Shown piece by piece: positions 32,146 to 39,645 of a DNA stretch of 40,002 bases (the stretch's first letter is position 1; every line of letters begins with the position of its first letter). Both the position numbers and the translations under genes were made by a program. The notes under the pieces were generated by a model that did not search any database, had not been told where the DNA came from, and was given only the letters and a program-made list of their open reading frames with translations. The stretch lies in contig NZ_JAHAIF010000024.1 in NCBI RefSeq assembly GCF_018372875.1, forward strand, positions 1-40,002. Reading direction: 5' to 3'. Origin of the DNA: Clostridium sp. Lineage in GTDB: Bacteria > Bacillota > Clostridia > Clostridiales > Clostridiaceae.

Positions 32146-33291
32146 ATGGGTAATGGTATAAAAGATATAAATTTAATTTTAGAAAAAGTAATAGAAGAAA
32201 TAAATCAAGGTAAAGATAAAATATTTAATATCACAGAGAATTTAAAAAATGAGTTTGAAAATCAAAAGCATGAGTTAGAGATAATTTTATTTAATCTAAA
32301 GCAGATAATTAGAGAGGTAGATCAATTAGAAAAAAAGGATAAGGAGATGAGAAAGAAACTAGCTAAGGTTTCAGCTAACTTAAATGTATCTGATGAAGTA
32401 GTAAAGGAAGTTTATAACGAAGCTCTTGAAACTAAAGTGAGGTATATAACAAAACAAAAAGAAGAGCGTGAATTAAGAGTAAAAAGGGACAAACTTGAGA
32501 TATCATTAAAAAACTATCTTAAAAACATTGAAGAAGCTGAAAGTGTTGTATGTCAAGTAAACGTAGTTTTAAATTATTTATGTGGTGATTTAGGCAAAAC
32601 TGTTGCTAGTATAAATGAAAAGAATAATCAAGAAATGGTTATAAAGGTATTAGAAATACAGGAAGCAGAACGAGGACGAATAGCAAGAGATATTCATGAT
32701 GGGCCAGCTCAATATTTAGCAAGTTCAATAATGAGAATAGACTTTTGCAAGAAAATATTGATAGAAGACTTGGAGAGGGGACTCCAAGAAATGGATGAGT
32801 TGAAAAGTACAGTAAAAAAAGCACTAATAGAAGTAAGAGGAATTATATTTGACTTAAGACCACCATATTTAGAAAAGCAAACTTTAGAGGAATCCATTCA
32901 AGATTTAATTGATACTTTTTCAGATGAAAGTAACGTAAATATAAGGTTTAAGATGCTAAATTACGATAAATGTAATGATACTATAGAAATAGGTGTCTAT
33001 AGAATAGTACAAGAACTTATATGTAATGTAAAGAAGCATTCTAAGGCTAATTATGTAGATATTTTAATAGAAAAAGGAAAAGAGTACTTGTTTATTAATT
33101 TTATAGATGATGGAATAGGTTTTGATTTAGATGAGGTTGTACATGAATCAAAACTAAGAAAAATATCATATGGAATAGTAGGGATATTAGATAGAGTAGA
33201 AGGATTAGGTGGTAAGGTCGACATTAATTCTAGAATGAATAAGGGGACAAGGTATAAGATAAGGTTACCTATTTTAGGGGGAGTATTATAG
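32146..33291 (+). CDS. DegS-like cytoplasmic sensor histidine kinase
   Basis: A soluble two-component kinase of 381 residues, close to Bacillus DegS in length and layout. The first about 170 residues are a long coiled-coil sensor, followed by a HisKA_3 domain with phospho-acceptor His184 in the DegS-type motif RIARDIHDGPAQ. The ATPase domain has the N-box-like ELICNVKKHSKA and G box DDGIGFD. No membrane segment is present. The ATG at 32146 has AAGGGGG 5 bases upstream; an earlier in-frame ATG at 32098 has no good site. It abuts its partner response regulator gene with no gap. Signal and targets are unknown. Confidence 0.9.
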   Translation: MGNGIKDINLILEKVIEEINQGKDKIFNITENLKNEFENQKHELEIILFNLKQIIREVDQLEKKDKEMRKKLAKVSANLNVSDEVVKEVYNEALETKVRYITKQKEERELRVKRDKLEISLKNYLKNIEEAESVVCQVNVVLNYLCGDLGKTVASINEKNNQEMVIKVLEIQEAERGRIARDIHDGPAQYLASSIMRIDFCKKILIEDLERGLQEMDELKSTVKKALIEVRGIIFDLRPPYLEKQTLEESIQDLIDTFSDESNVNIRFKMLNYDKCNDTIEIGVYRIVQELICNVKKHSKANYVDILIEKGKEYLFINFIDDGIGFDLDEVVHESKLRKISYGIVGILDRVEGLGGKVDINSRMNKGTRYKIRLPILGGVL

Positions 33292-33951
33292 ATGATTAAT
33301 ATTGCAATAGCTGATGATCATGCTTTAATTAGGGAAGGCTTAAGCAAGATATTAAGTTATGAAAATGATTTAAACATAGTAGTAGAAAGTAGTAGTGGAG
33401 AGGACTTAATTAGGAAAATAGAAGGATTAGATGTTGATATTGTTCTTTTAGATATAAATATGTATGGTTTAGATGGAATAGAAACCTTAAAAATCATAAA
33501 GAAAAAGTGTGAAAAAATAAAAATTATTATTTTAACAGTTGAAAAACAAAGAAGAAAAATAAGGGAAGCAATGGATTTTGATGCTTCAGGATATGTATTA
33601 AAGGAATCAGCTGGAAGCGAAATAACTAATGCTATTAGAACAGTATATGCTGGTGGAAAATACATAGATAAATCATTGATAGATTCATTTATTAATGATG
33701 TAAATATTGAGGGGAGAAATAATTTACTTGATTCATTAACTAATAGAGAACTTAGAATTTTACTTGAAATATCTAATGGACTTAAAAATAAGGATATAGC
33801 AGAAAAGTTATATTTATCAGAAAAAACAATAAAGAATTATGTAACAACTATATTTAAAAAGATAGGAGTTGAAGATAGGGTTCATGCTACTATCTTTGCC
33901 ATAAATAATAGTATAGAGGAATATTATAATAGAAGAGTATGTACAAAATAG
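33292..33951 (+). CDS. DegU-like NarL/FixJ-family response regulator
   Basis: The partner transcription regulator of the DegS-like kinase. The 219 residues have a receiver domain with ADDHALIREGL (7-17), the phosphorylated Asp54 in VLLDINM and the switch Lys in VLKES near 102. A LuxR-type helix-turn-helix follows (LTNRELRILLEISNGLKNKD near 143-162, then EKTIKNYVTTIFKKI). It starts at the base after the kinase stop, with AGGGGGAG about 10 bases upstream, so the pair is translationally coupled. In Bacillus, DegU controls exoenzymes, motility and competence; clostridial targets are not deducible here. Confidence 0.9.
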   Translation: MINIAIADDHALIREGLSKILSYENDLNIVVESSSGEDLIRKIEGLDVDIVLLDINMYGLDGIETLKIIKKKCEKIKIIILTVEKQRRKIREAMDFDASGYVLKESAGSEITNAIRTVYAGGKYIDKSLIDSFINDVNIEGRNNLLDSLTNRELRILLEISNGLKNKDIAEKLYLSEKTIKNYVTTIFKKIGVEDRVHATIFAINNSIEEYYNRRVCTK

Positions 33952-33960
33952 AAAAAAGGA

Positions 33961-33988
33961 AAAAGGTCCTAAAAAAAAGGGACTTTTA
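33961..33988 (+). terminator. Terminator after the DegS/DegU-like pair
   Basis: AAAAG-GTCC (33961-33969, one bulged G) pairs with GGAC-TTTT (33980-33987). The A/T flanks suit a terminator. Confidence 0.6.
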
Positions 33989-33992
33989 TCTA

Positions 33993-34094
33993 CTTGCGTT
34001 TGGGAAAAATTACTATATAATTGAATTATAAAATTAATCTTGCGTTGTAGTTAATTCTCCCAGGATTAAGTACCTGTTTCCCCAAACGGGCAAG
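33993..34094 (+). ncRNA. Putative structured RNA with four-way-junction fold
   Basis: The ends pair: CTTGC-GTTTGGG (33993-34004) with CCCAAAC-GG-GCAAG (34081-34094), extended by AAA/TTT. Inside are three hairpins: TATAATT-G-AATTATA (34016-34030), AATTAA/TTAATT (34032-34037, 34051-34056) and CAGG/CCTG (34061-34064, 34073-34076). The 8-mer CTTGCGTT occurs twice (33993-34000 and 34039-34046), so one GCAAG could pair with either. A terminator hairpin follows at 34132-34161. It could be an independent RNA (6S-like size if the terminator is included) or a riboswitch for the MutS-like gene at 34232. I cannot assign a class. Confidence 0.5.
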
Positions 34095-34131
34095 ATAATT
34101 TTATAATGTTATATCGTTTGCAGTGTTTCGT

Positions 34132-34161
34132 AAAAAGGTGTAGATTTTTCTACATCTTTTT
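34132..34161 (+). terminator. Terminator downstream of the putative structured RNA
   Basis: AAAAAGGTGTAGA (34132-34144) pairs with TCTACATCTTTTT (34149-34161) with a G-U pair and a TTTT loop. It lies about 70 bases before the MutS-like start, so it either ends the RNA or acts as an attenuator. Confidence 0.75.
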
Positions 34162-34231
34162 GCTTTATATAAGTAAGATATTGTTAAGTGCATTTTTTTA
34201 TGTGATAATGTAGTAAATTGGAGGGGTGATT

Positions 34232-35791
34232 ATGAGCTTAAAAGATGATGTAAGAGTTGACTTTTTGAAGGAGCAAAATAAAACAAGAGAGTTTGATAAA
34301 ATAAGGGGTTTAAGTGATATTAGTGAAGAAAATGAATATTCTATTGATGATCAAACTTGGAATGACTTAAGTATGAATGATATATATGAGGAGATAGATA
34401 AAACATATTCCACTCCTGGAGAGCAGGTATTGTATTCTATTTTTAGAAATCCCTTAATGAGTGAGGAGAAACTTAATAAAAGAAGTGAATTAATAGATTA
34501 TTTTATAGAAAATCAAGATTTAACTACAGAGATAAGATTTAATTTATTTAAGTTAGGGCATGATAAGAAAAATAGATTGTTAGAAATGATATCTGATAAA
34601 TTACCTGTAAATAAGCAAAAGTATTGGCTATATAAGGTTCTAGGAAATTTTATTCCTATAGCATTAATTGCTTTAGCCTTTATTTTTAAAGAACCTAGAC
34701 TAAATCTTTTATTATTAGTAAGTGTATTTGTAAATATAGAGATTAATAGAAAAGAGAGGGAGATAATTAAGTCTCATGGACTAAGTTATTTAAGTGATTT
34801 ATTTATAACTAGTGAAAAGATCTGTAAAATTAAAGACCCTAAGATATCTCACTATGTTGAAAACTTAAAGTATAACTTAGAGAATATTAGTTATTTAAAA
34901 AAGGGTACTACAGTGATAAAATTTATTAATGCCTTTGGAGGAGTACTTGAGTTATTATCAATACCTTTTTTATTAGAAGAAACTACTTTCTATAAAATAA
35001 GTGACAAAATTGAAGAAAATGCAGGTGAAATATATAGAATTTATTATTTAATAGGTGAATTAGATGCTTTAACAGCTATAGCTAGCTATAAGGCTTGTAA
35101 TAAAAGTAAACTATCAAAACCTAGATTCATTAATGAAAATAAATTAAAGGTTATAGATGGGGTACATCCTGTTTTAAAAAAGCCTGTGCCTAACTCAATA
35201 AGTATTGATGGTAAAGGAATAGTCCTTACAGGTACAAATATGTCTGGAAAATCTACTTTCTTAAGAATGCTTGGGGCAAATATAGTTCTAGCTCAAACTA
35301 TGAATTTCGTTATGGCTAAAGAATATGAGGGATGTTTTTTAAATATAGTTTCATCTATTGCTCCTAAGGATGATATAAATGCTGGTAAAAGTTATTATTT
35401 GGCAGAAGCAGAGTCAATACTTAGGATAATTAAAGCTTTAGAAAAGGACGTAACTGTCTTCTGTCCAATTGATGAAATTTTTAGGGGAACAAATCCTATT
35501 GAAAGAATATCCTCTTCAGCAGAGATATTAAGTTATATTAATGAAAGAAATGCTATTGCAATTGTTGCTACTCATGACAGAGAATTAACAGATATGCTTA
35601 AAGATGAGTATGAATTCTATTACTTCAGCGAAGATATAGATGATAATACAGGATTAAGCTTTGATTACAAATTAAAGAAGGGGGTTTCTAAAACTAGAAA
35701 TGCCATAAGACTTTTAGAGTATATCGGATATCCAAATGAGATTATACAAAAATCTTATAAGAAGTCAGAGGAATTAGAAAAGTATATATAG
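34232..35791 (+). CDS. MutS-family ATPase with membrane segments
   Basis: A 519-residue protein whose C-terminal half is the MutS ATPase domain: Walker A TGTNMSGKSTFLR near 333-345, then AKDDINAG-like and PIDEIFRGTNPIER (Walker B) segments, then VATHDRELT. The N-terminal mismatch-recognition domain of true MutS is missing. In its place are an acidic N-terminus, a helical lever-like part and two adjacent hydrophobic segments (about 138-152 and 156-170) that look membrane-spanning. Such short MutS relatives are common in Firmicutes and have no proven repair role. I start at ATG 34232, with GGAGGGG (34220-34226) 5 bases upstream. Followed by its own terminator. Confidence 0.85.
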   Translation: MSLKDDVRVDFLKEQNKTREFDKIRGLSDISEENEYSIDDQTWNDLSMNDIYEEIDKTYSTPGEQVLYSIFRNPLMSEEKLNKRSELIDYFIENQDLTTEIRFNLFKLGHDKKNRLLEMISDKLPVNKQKYWLYKVLGNFIPIALIALAFIFKEPRLNLLLLVSVFVNIEINRKEREIIKSHGLSYLSDLFITSEKICKIKDPKISHYVENLKYNLENISYLKKGTTVIKFINAFGGVLELLSIPFLLEETTFYKISDKIEENAGEIYRIYYLIGELDALTAIASYKACNKSKLSKPRFINENKLKVIDGVHPVLKKPVPNSISIDGKGIVLTGTNMSGKSTFLRMLGANIVLAQTMNFVMAKEYEGCFLNIVSSIAPKDDINAGKSYYLAEAESILRIIKALEKDVTVFCPIDEIFRGTNPIERISSSAEILSYINERNAIAIVATHDRELTDMLKDEYEFYYFSEDIDDNTGLSFDYKLKKGVSKTRNAIRLLEYIGYPNEIIQKSYKKSEELEKYI

Positions 35792-35806
35792 ATTGATTAT
35801 GTTGGT

Positions 35807-35836
35807 AGAAGGATAGGTTTATTATCCTTCTTTTAT
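35807..35836 (+). terminator. Terminator after the MutS-like gene
   Basis: AGAAGGATA (35807-35815) pairs with TATCCTTCT (35823-35831), followed by a T-rich tail. Confidence 0.8.
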
Positions 35837-35888
35837 TTTTTAGTTCAATTTCATTTTACAATTAGTCAAAAATCCTAAGAACACAGAT

Positions 35889-36053
35889 ATGAAGGCGTTT
35901 TTAATAACTATGTTATTTCAAATATTTACATCGATTGGAGTTTTAATTAATTCTCAAAATACAACGTTTATAGAACATTTTATAGAATCAATTATGTTCA
36001 TATTTATATTTTTGACACATATTTGCATCAAAGAATATTATCTAAAAAAGTAG
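35889..36053 (+). CDS. Possible small membrane protein (54 residues)
   Basis: A short open frame starting MKAFLITMLFQIFTSIGVLI and ending IKEYYLKK. Two hydrophobic stretches (about 3-20 and 35-47) could be membrane helices, with charged residues at both ends. The frame is open upstream to 35844. There is only a weak ribosome-binding site, so it may be a remnant of a longer gene. The stop codon sits inside a terminator-like hairpin, which supports a real transcription unit. No family is recognised. The rest of 35837-36229 holds an inverted repeat (TGATTTATGAA 36081-36091 with TTCATAAATCA 36100-36110) and the hairpin at 36155-36197. Confidence 0.35.
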   Translation: MKAFLITMLFQIFTSIGVLINSQNTTFIEHFIESIMFIFIFLTHICIKEYYLKK

Positions 36054-36070
36054 AAATACCCTACTTTTTA
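36045..36070 (+). terminator. Terminator overlapping the small frame's stop
   Basis: AAAAAGTAG (36045-36053) pairs with CTACTTTTT (36061-36069) around a 7-base loop. Confidence 0.65.
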
Positions 36071-36154
36071 GTTCATTTATTGATTTATGAATACTATATT
36101 TCATAAATCAAAATATAATTAATATTGTTTTTCAAAAAATACCTTTAGTAAATA

Positions 36155-36197
36155 AAAAAGGGGCTGTATCAAATTTTTTTGGATATAGTCCCTTTTT
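36155..36197. terminator. Terminator hairpin of the GGGGCTGTATCAAA family
   Basis: A stem with A runs and T runs at its ends (36155-36170 with 36182-36197, few mismatches) lies between the small frame and the 3' end of the RpiR gene. It would work for either strand. The segment 36157-36173 is identical to the reverse complement of 83-99. Confidence 0.75.
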
Positions 36198-36229
36198 CAA
36201 CAAACTGAAAAAGCATAAATCAAAAAGAT

Positions 36230-36949
36230 TTATGCTTTTGTATAACGATTTATAAGGTACTCCATTAAATTTAAAGAGTTACCAAAAAAGTAATTTAAAT
36301 TTTGATTTTCATGATCTATACCAGTGCTTCCACTTTCTACAATGAAGGAAAGGTCACTTTTGGCAGTGTAGCTACTGTGTTCTGTAGCTGTCAAAGCAAT
36401 AACTTTACCACCATAAATCTTACATTCATCCATTTTGAGCAAACCGTTTTTGTTTTCGCCTGATTGAGAAAATGTAATTAAGGTATATGGTGTTTGATCT
36501 GACACCAAACTGATTTCCACACCTTCTAAATCAATAGCATAAATTTTTTTTAAGAGTAATTTACGATAAGTATAATTAACTAGATTTTGACAAAATCCTT
36601 CACCAAACAAGTAGATTTTTTTATTAGAAAAAGCATCATTAAAATAACTATCTATTTGATCCCAGTCTTGAGTTACACTCACAAAAGGCAAGTATTCCAA
36701 TTGATTTGTAGACCTATGTGAAAATTCTTTTGAAAGGAAAAAAATGAGTTCTTTAAAATTATTAAAGCCTGCTCTTTTTGCTAAGCGACTGATTGAGGAT
36801 TGTGAGGTATAGTTCATTTGTGCAACAGTACGAATGTCGATGATGGCTTTGCTTTTAATTGATTCTATAATGCTCTCTATTATTTTTTCATCTTCATCGC
36901 GAAAGTTACTGTTGGGAAACAAACGATTTAAATAGTAAATTTTGGACAT
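36230..36949 (-). CDS. RpiR-family transcriptional regulator (HTH plus SIS domain)
   Basis: A sugar-phosphate-responsive regulator of 239 residues. The N-terminal helix-turn-helix includes TVAQMNYTSQSSISRLAKRA (41-60) followed by the family's GFNNFKEL. The C-terminal SIS domain (about 100-225) has the phosphosugar loop around YLFGEGFCQNL and ITFSQSGENK. I start at the ATG at 36949 (MSKIYYLN), where AGGAG lies 9 bases upstream; the longer frame from 36979 starts before this site. It is divergent from the deacetylase, PTS and glycosidase genes, which it most likely controls in response to their phosphorylated sugar. Confidence 0.88.
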   Translation of the reverse strand: MSKIYYLNRLFPNSNFRDEDEKIIESIIESIKSKAIIDIRTVAQMNYTSQSSISRLAKRAGFNNFKELIFFLSKEFSHRSTNQLEYLPFVSVTQDWDQIDSYFNDAFSNKKIYLFGEGFCQNLVNYTYRKLLLKKIYAIDLEGVEISLVSDQTPYTLITFSQSGENKNGLLKMDECKIYGGKVIALTATEHSSYTAKSDLSFIVESGSTGIDHENQNLNYFFGNSLNLMEYLINRYTKA

Positions 36950-36985
36950 AATATCACGCTCCTGTGAAAATATATTCATAAAATG

Positions 36986-37037
36986 AAAACGTAGCCATAC
37001 TAGTGTATAAGCGTTGTTTACGTTTTTTTTATATAAT
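36986..37037. promoter_or_regulatory. Divergent control region of the sugar locus
   Basis: An inverted repeat AAAACGTA (36986-36993) and TACGTTTT (37019-37026) lies between the regulator and the sugar genes, just before a plus-strand TATAAT (37032-37037). The -35 box for it is poor, as expected for a regulated promoter. This is a good candidate operator for the RpiR protein; assignment is inference. Confidence 0.45.
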
Positions 37038-37186
37038 ATACTATTAACATAAAGAAAGCAAATACAATTGTATGAATATAGTTTCTTTAATAAATATGTT
37101 GAGCTGTTATAAAAGAATAGCTTAATAAAATCTAGATTTTATTGTTCTTTAAATTAAAAGATCGTCTTTAATGAAAGAGGGAGATT

Positions 37187-37972
37187 ATGAAAAAAGTAAT
37201 TATAAATGCTGATGATTTTGGATACTCTTCAGCGGTCAATCTAGGAATCATAAAAGCTTATAAAGAAGGGATTCTGACCTCTACAACTTTAATGGCAAAT
37301 ATGCCAGGATGTGATGAAGCTATTACGCTTGCTAAGGAAAACCCAGATCTTGGAGTAGGAGGTCATCTTGTTTTAACTTGTGGAAAACCTTTAACTAAAG
37401 GAGAGTCACTCATAGATGAAAACGGAGATTTTTATAGTCTAGCTGAATATAAAAAACATCGTAATGAAATGTGTGATGAAGAAATTTTTCAGGAATGGTC
37501 TCATCAAATAGATTATTTAATGGATCATGGACTTAAGCTGACTCATTTGGATAGTCATCATCATGCCCATACATTTCCTGAAAACTTGGAGATAACGAAA
37601 AGAATTGCAGATAAATATCATTTGTGTTTTAGAAATGTTTTTGAGTTAGAAGAAAATATAGAGTTACCTGTTCAGAAGGGAATTAAGGGGTTTCTAGATT
37701 TAATGGATCATTCAGCAATTCGTGACTTAACAATACCTTTTGAAGAAAACCGAATTAGATGTTTCGAGGAAGTTCAAGCAGTCCTTGATCAAGTTGAGGA
37801 TAATGAGATAACAGAGCTTATGGTTCATCCAGCTTATGTAGATGAGATTCTGTATTTCAATTCTTCATTCAATATTCAAAGGATGAAGGAAGTATCAATT
37901 TTGTGTGACTCACAAATTAAGCAACTATTTGCAGATAATCAGATTGTTACATGTAGTTACAAAAATGTATAA
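37187..37972 (+). CDS. ChbG/YdjC-family carbohydrate deacetylase
   Basis: Predicted to remove acetyl groups from N-acetylated disaccharides or their 6-phosphates. The 261 residues begin with the metal-binding NADDFGYS motif (8-15), then have HLDSHHHAHTFPE near 118-130 with the other metal ligands and the catalytic base region, and a late MVHPAYVDE. ChbG acts on monoacetylchitobiose-6-phosphate so that the family-4 glycosidase ChbF can cut it. Here a family-4 glycosidase gene also follows, so an analogous pathway is likely. AGGGAG precedes the ATG. Arg codons include CGT and CGA, unlike the AGA-only core genes. Confidence 0.87.
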   Translation: MKKVIINADDFGYSSAVNLGIIKAYKEGILTSTTLMANMPGCDEAITLAKENPDLGVGGHLVLTCGKPLTKGESLIDENGDFYSLAEYKKHRNEMCDEEIFQEWSHQIDYLMDHGLKLTHLDSHHHAHTFPENLEITKRIADKYHLCFRNVFELEENIELPVQKGIKGFLDLMDHSAIRDLTIPFEENRIRCFEEVQAVLDQVEDNEITELMVHPAYVDEILYFNSSFNIQRMKEVSILCDSQIKQLFADNQIVTCSYKNV

Positions 37973-38043
37973 GTATTTGTTGATTATTAACTTTTTTAAA
38001 AGTTGTAATAATTAAATTAATACTATTAAAGGGGGACATATAT

Positions 38044-39606
38044 ATGAAGGAGAAATTTGTTAAATCAGCTAGTATTTTTTCAAAAGCAATTATTCAGCCA
38101 GTAATGTTTATGGCGGTGACTGGAATTATTTTATCAGTTTGTGCAATTTTAAAACTGGAATTTATGCCAACCTTCACAAAAAATATTGGGGATTTTATCT
38201 TTAATATTTTATCTGGTGGTATGATTGGTCAACTAAGTGTTATATTTTGTGTAGGAATTGCTGCAGCATTAGCAAAACCAAAATATAAAACAGATGCGGC
38301 AATTTTAGGAATTATTACATTTTTAATATTTTTATATGCAAATAATTCTTGGTTAACAATTACGGATCGCTTGGCTGTTGCTGGAGAACAAGGACTTTAT
38401 GGTACTGGACAAGGAATGGTCTTTGGTATTCAAGTAACTGATATGGGAGTTTTTCTAGGAATATCTTTAGGTGTGTTCGTAGGATGGATGGTCAATAAAT
38501 TCGGAGAGATTAAGCTGCATAAGTATTTGTCACCATATGCTGGTACAAAGTCTGTTTACATCTTAATCGTATTTGCAACAATTCTGTTTGCAATAGGAAT
38601 TACTTATGTTTGGCCAATGGTTAATTCAGCAGTTGAAGGAGTGGTTAAAACAACTACAACTGCGGGATCAGTAGGGTTCTTCTTCTATGGGTTCTTAAAT
38701 CGTCTCCTTTTACCAGTAGGTTTACATCACTTTTTGTGGATGCCAATTTTTTATACTCCACTTGGTGGTATCGCAGAAATTGCTGGTCAAACGTATAACG
38801 GTGCATTTAATATCTGGTTAGCAGAATTAGGAAATGCAAGTCAAATTACAACAATGCATCCATCGATAGGTTATCTATCAAACTTTGGTTCAATTTCTTT
38901 ACCAATTGGTATTGCCTTTGCAATTTGGAAAACAGCACGTCCAGAAAATAGGAAGAAGGTTGCTACAATTTTAATTCCAACTGTAACTACAGCTTTCTTG
39001 GCTGGTGTTACTGAGCCACTAGAATTTTTATTCTTGTTTTTATCACCAGTTTTATGGGTAGCACATGCTGTAGTATATGGATTGAGTTTATTCATTACAA
39101 ACCTAGTAGGTATTGCTATTCAGTTTGATACAGGAATAAATATGATTATCAATAGTTTTGCAATTCCAACACGTTTAGGTCATCAATATTTAATTCCAGT
39201 AATCTTTATAGTAACTGCTGTTTTAGAGTATTTTGTCTTTAAAAAATTAATAGTGAAATTAAATATTCCAACATTAGGACGTGAAGGAGCCGAGGTTGTA
39301 AGTGAGCCAGTCCTTGATTCCATTGTAGGTAATTCTGATTCAGGATTTGAACCACAAATTCAAAATATCGTTGCTGGTTTAGGTGGTGCAGACAATATTG
39401 AAAGCATCATTAATTGCTACACAAGATTACGTGTTGATGTAAAAGATGAAAATAAAGTTGACATTAAAGTATTAAAAGAAAAGGTAAAGTCTTCTGGAAT
39501 TGTTGATAAAGGTAAACACATCCAAATCGTCATTGGTATGGGTGTAGAACAAGAACGTGAAAAAGTTGAAGCTTATATAGATTATTTAAAAAAAGTACAT
39601 GTATAA
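38044..39606 (+). CDS. PTS sugar transporter subunit EIICB, glucose/alpha-glucoside type
   Basis: A membrane permease that imports and phosphorylates a sugar at the expense of phosphoenolpyruvate. The 520 residues start with the EIIC domain of the glucose superfamily, with about ten membrane segments (residues 12-390) and the conserved GLHHFLWMPIFYTP near 225-238. A linker leads to a C-terminal EIIB domain (about 430-520) whose phosphorylated cysteine lies in INCYTRLRV near 458. No EIIA is present, so a shared one must serve. AAGGGGG precedes the ATG. The neighbours (deacetylase, family-4 glycosidase) suggest a disaccharide, perhaps acetylated. CGT and CGC Arg codons are frequent, pointing to transfer from another Firmicute. 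Confidence 0.9.
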   Translation: MKEKFVKSASIFSKAIIQPVMFMAVTGIILSVCAILKLEFMPTFTKNIGDFIFNILSGGMIGQLSVIFCVGIAAALAKPKYKTDAAILGIITFLIFLYANNSWLTITDRLAVAGEQGLYGTGQGMVFGIQVTDMGVFLGISLGVFVGWMVNKFGEIKLHKYLSPYAGTKSVYILIVFATILFAIGITYVWPMVNSAVEGVVKTTTTAGSVGFFFYGFLNRLLLPVGLHHFLWMPIFYTPLGGIAEIAGQTYNGAFNIWLAELGNASQITTMHPSIGYLSNFGSISLPIGIAFAIWKTARPENRKKVATILIPTVTTAFLAGVTEPLEFLFLFLSPVLWVAHAVVYGLSLFITNLVGIAIQFDTGINMIINSFAIPTRLGHQYLIPVIFIVTAVLEYFVFKKLIVKLNIPTLGREGAEVVSEPVLDSIVGNSDSGFEPQIQNIVAGLGGADNIESIINCYTRLRVDVKDENKVDIKVLKEKVKSSGIVDKGKHIQIVIGMGVEQEREKVEAYIDYLKKVHV

Positions 39607-39645
39607 AGTAAGAAATAGTTTTTGAAAATTGGAGGAAGATAGAAA

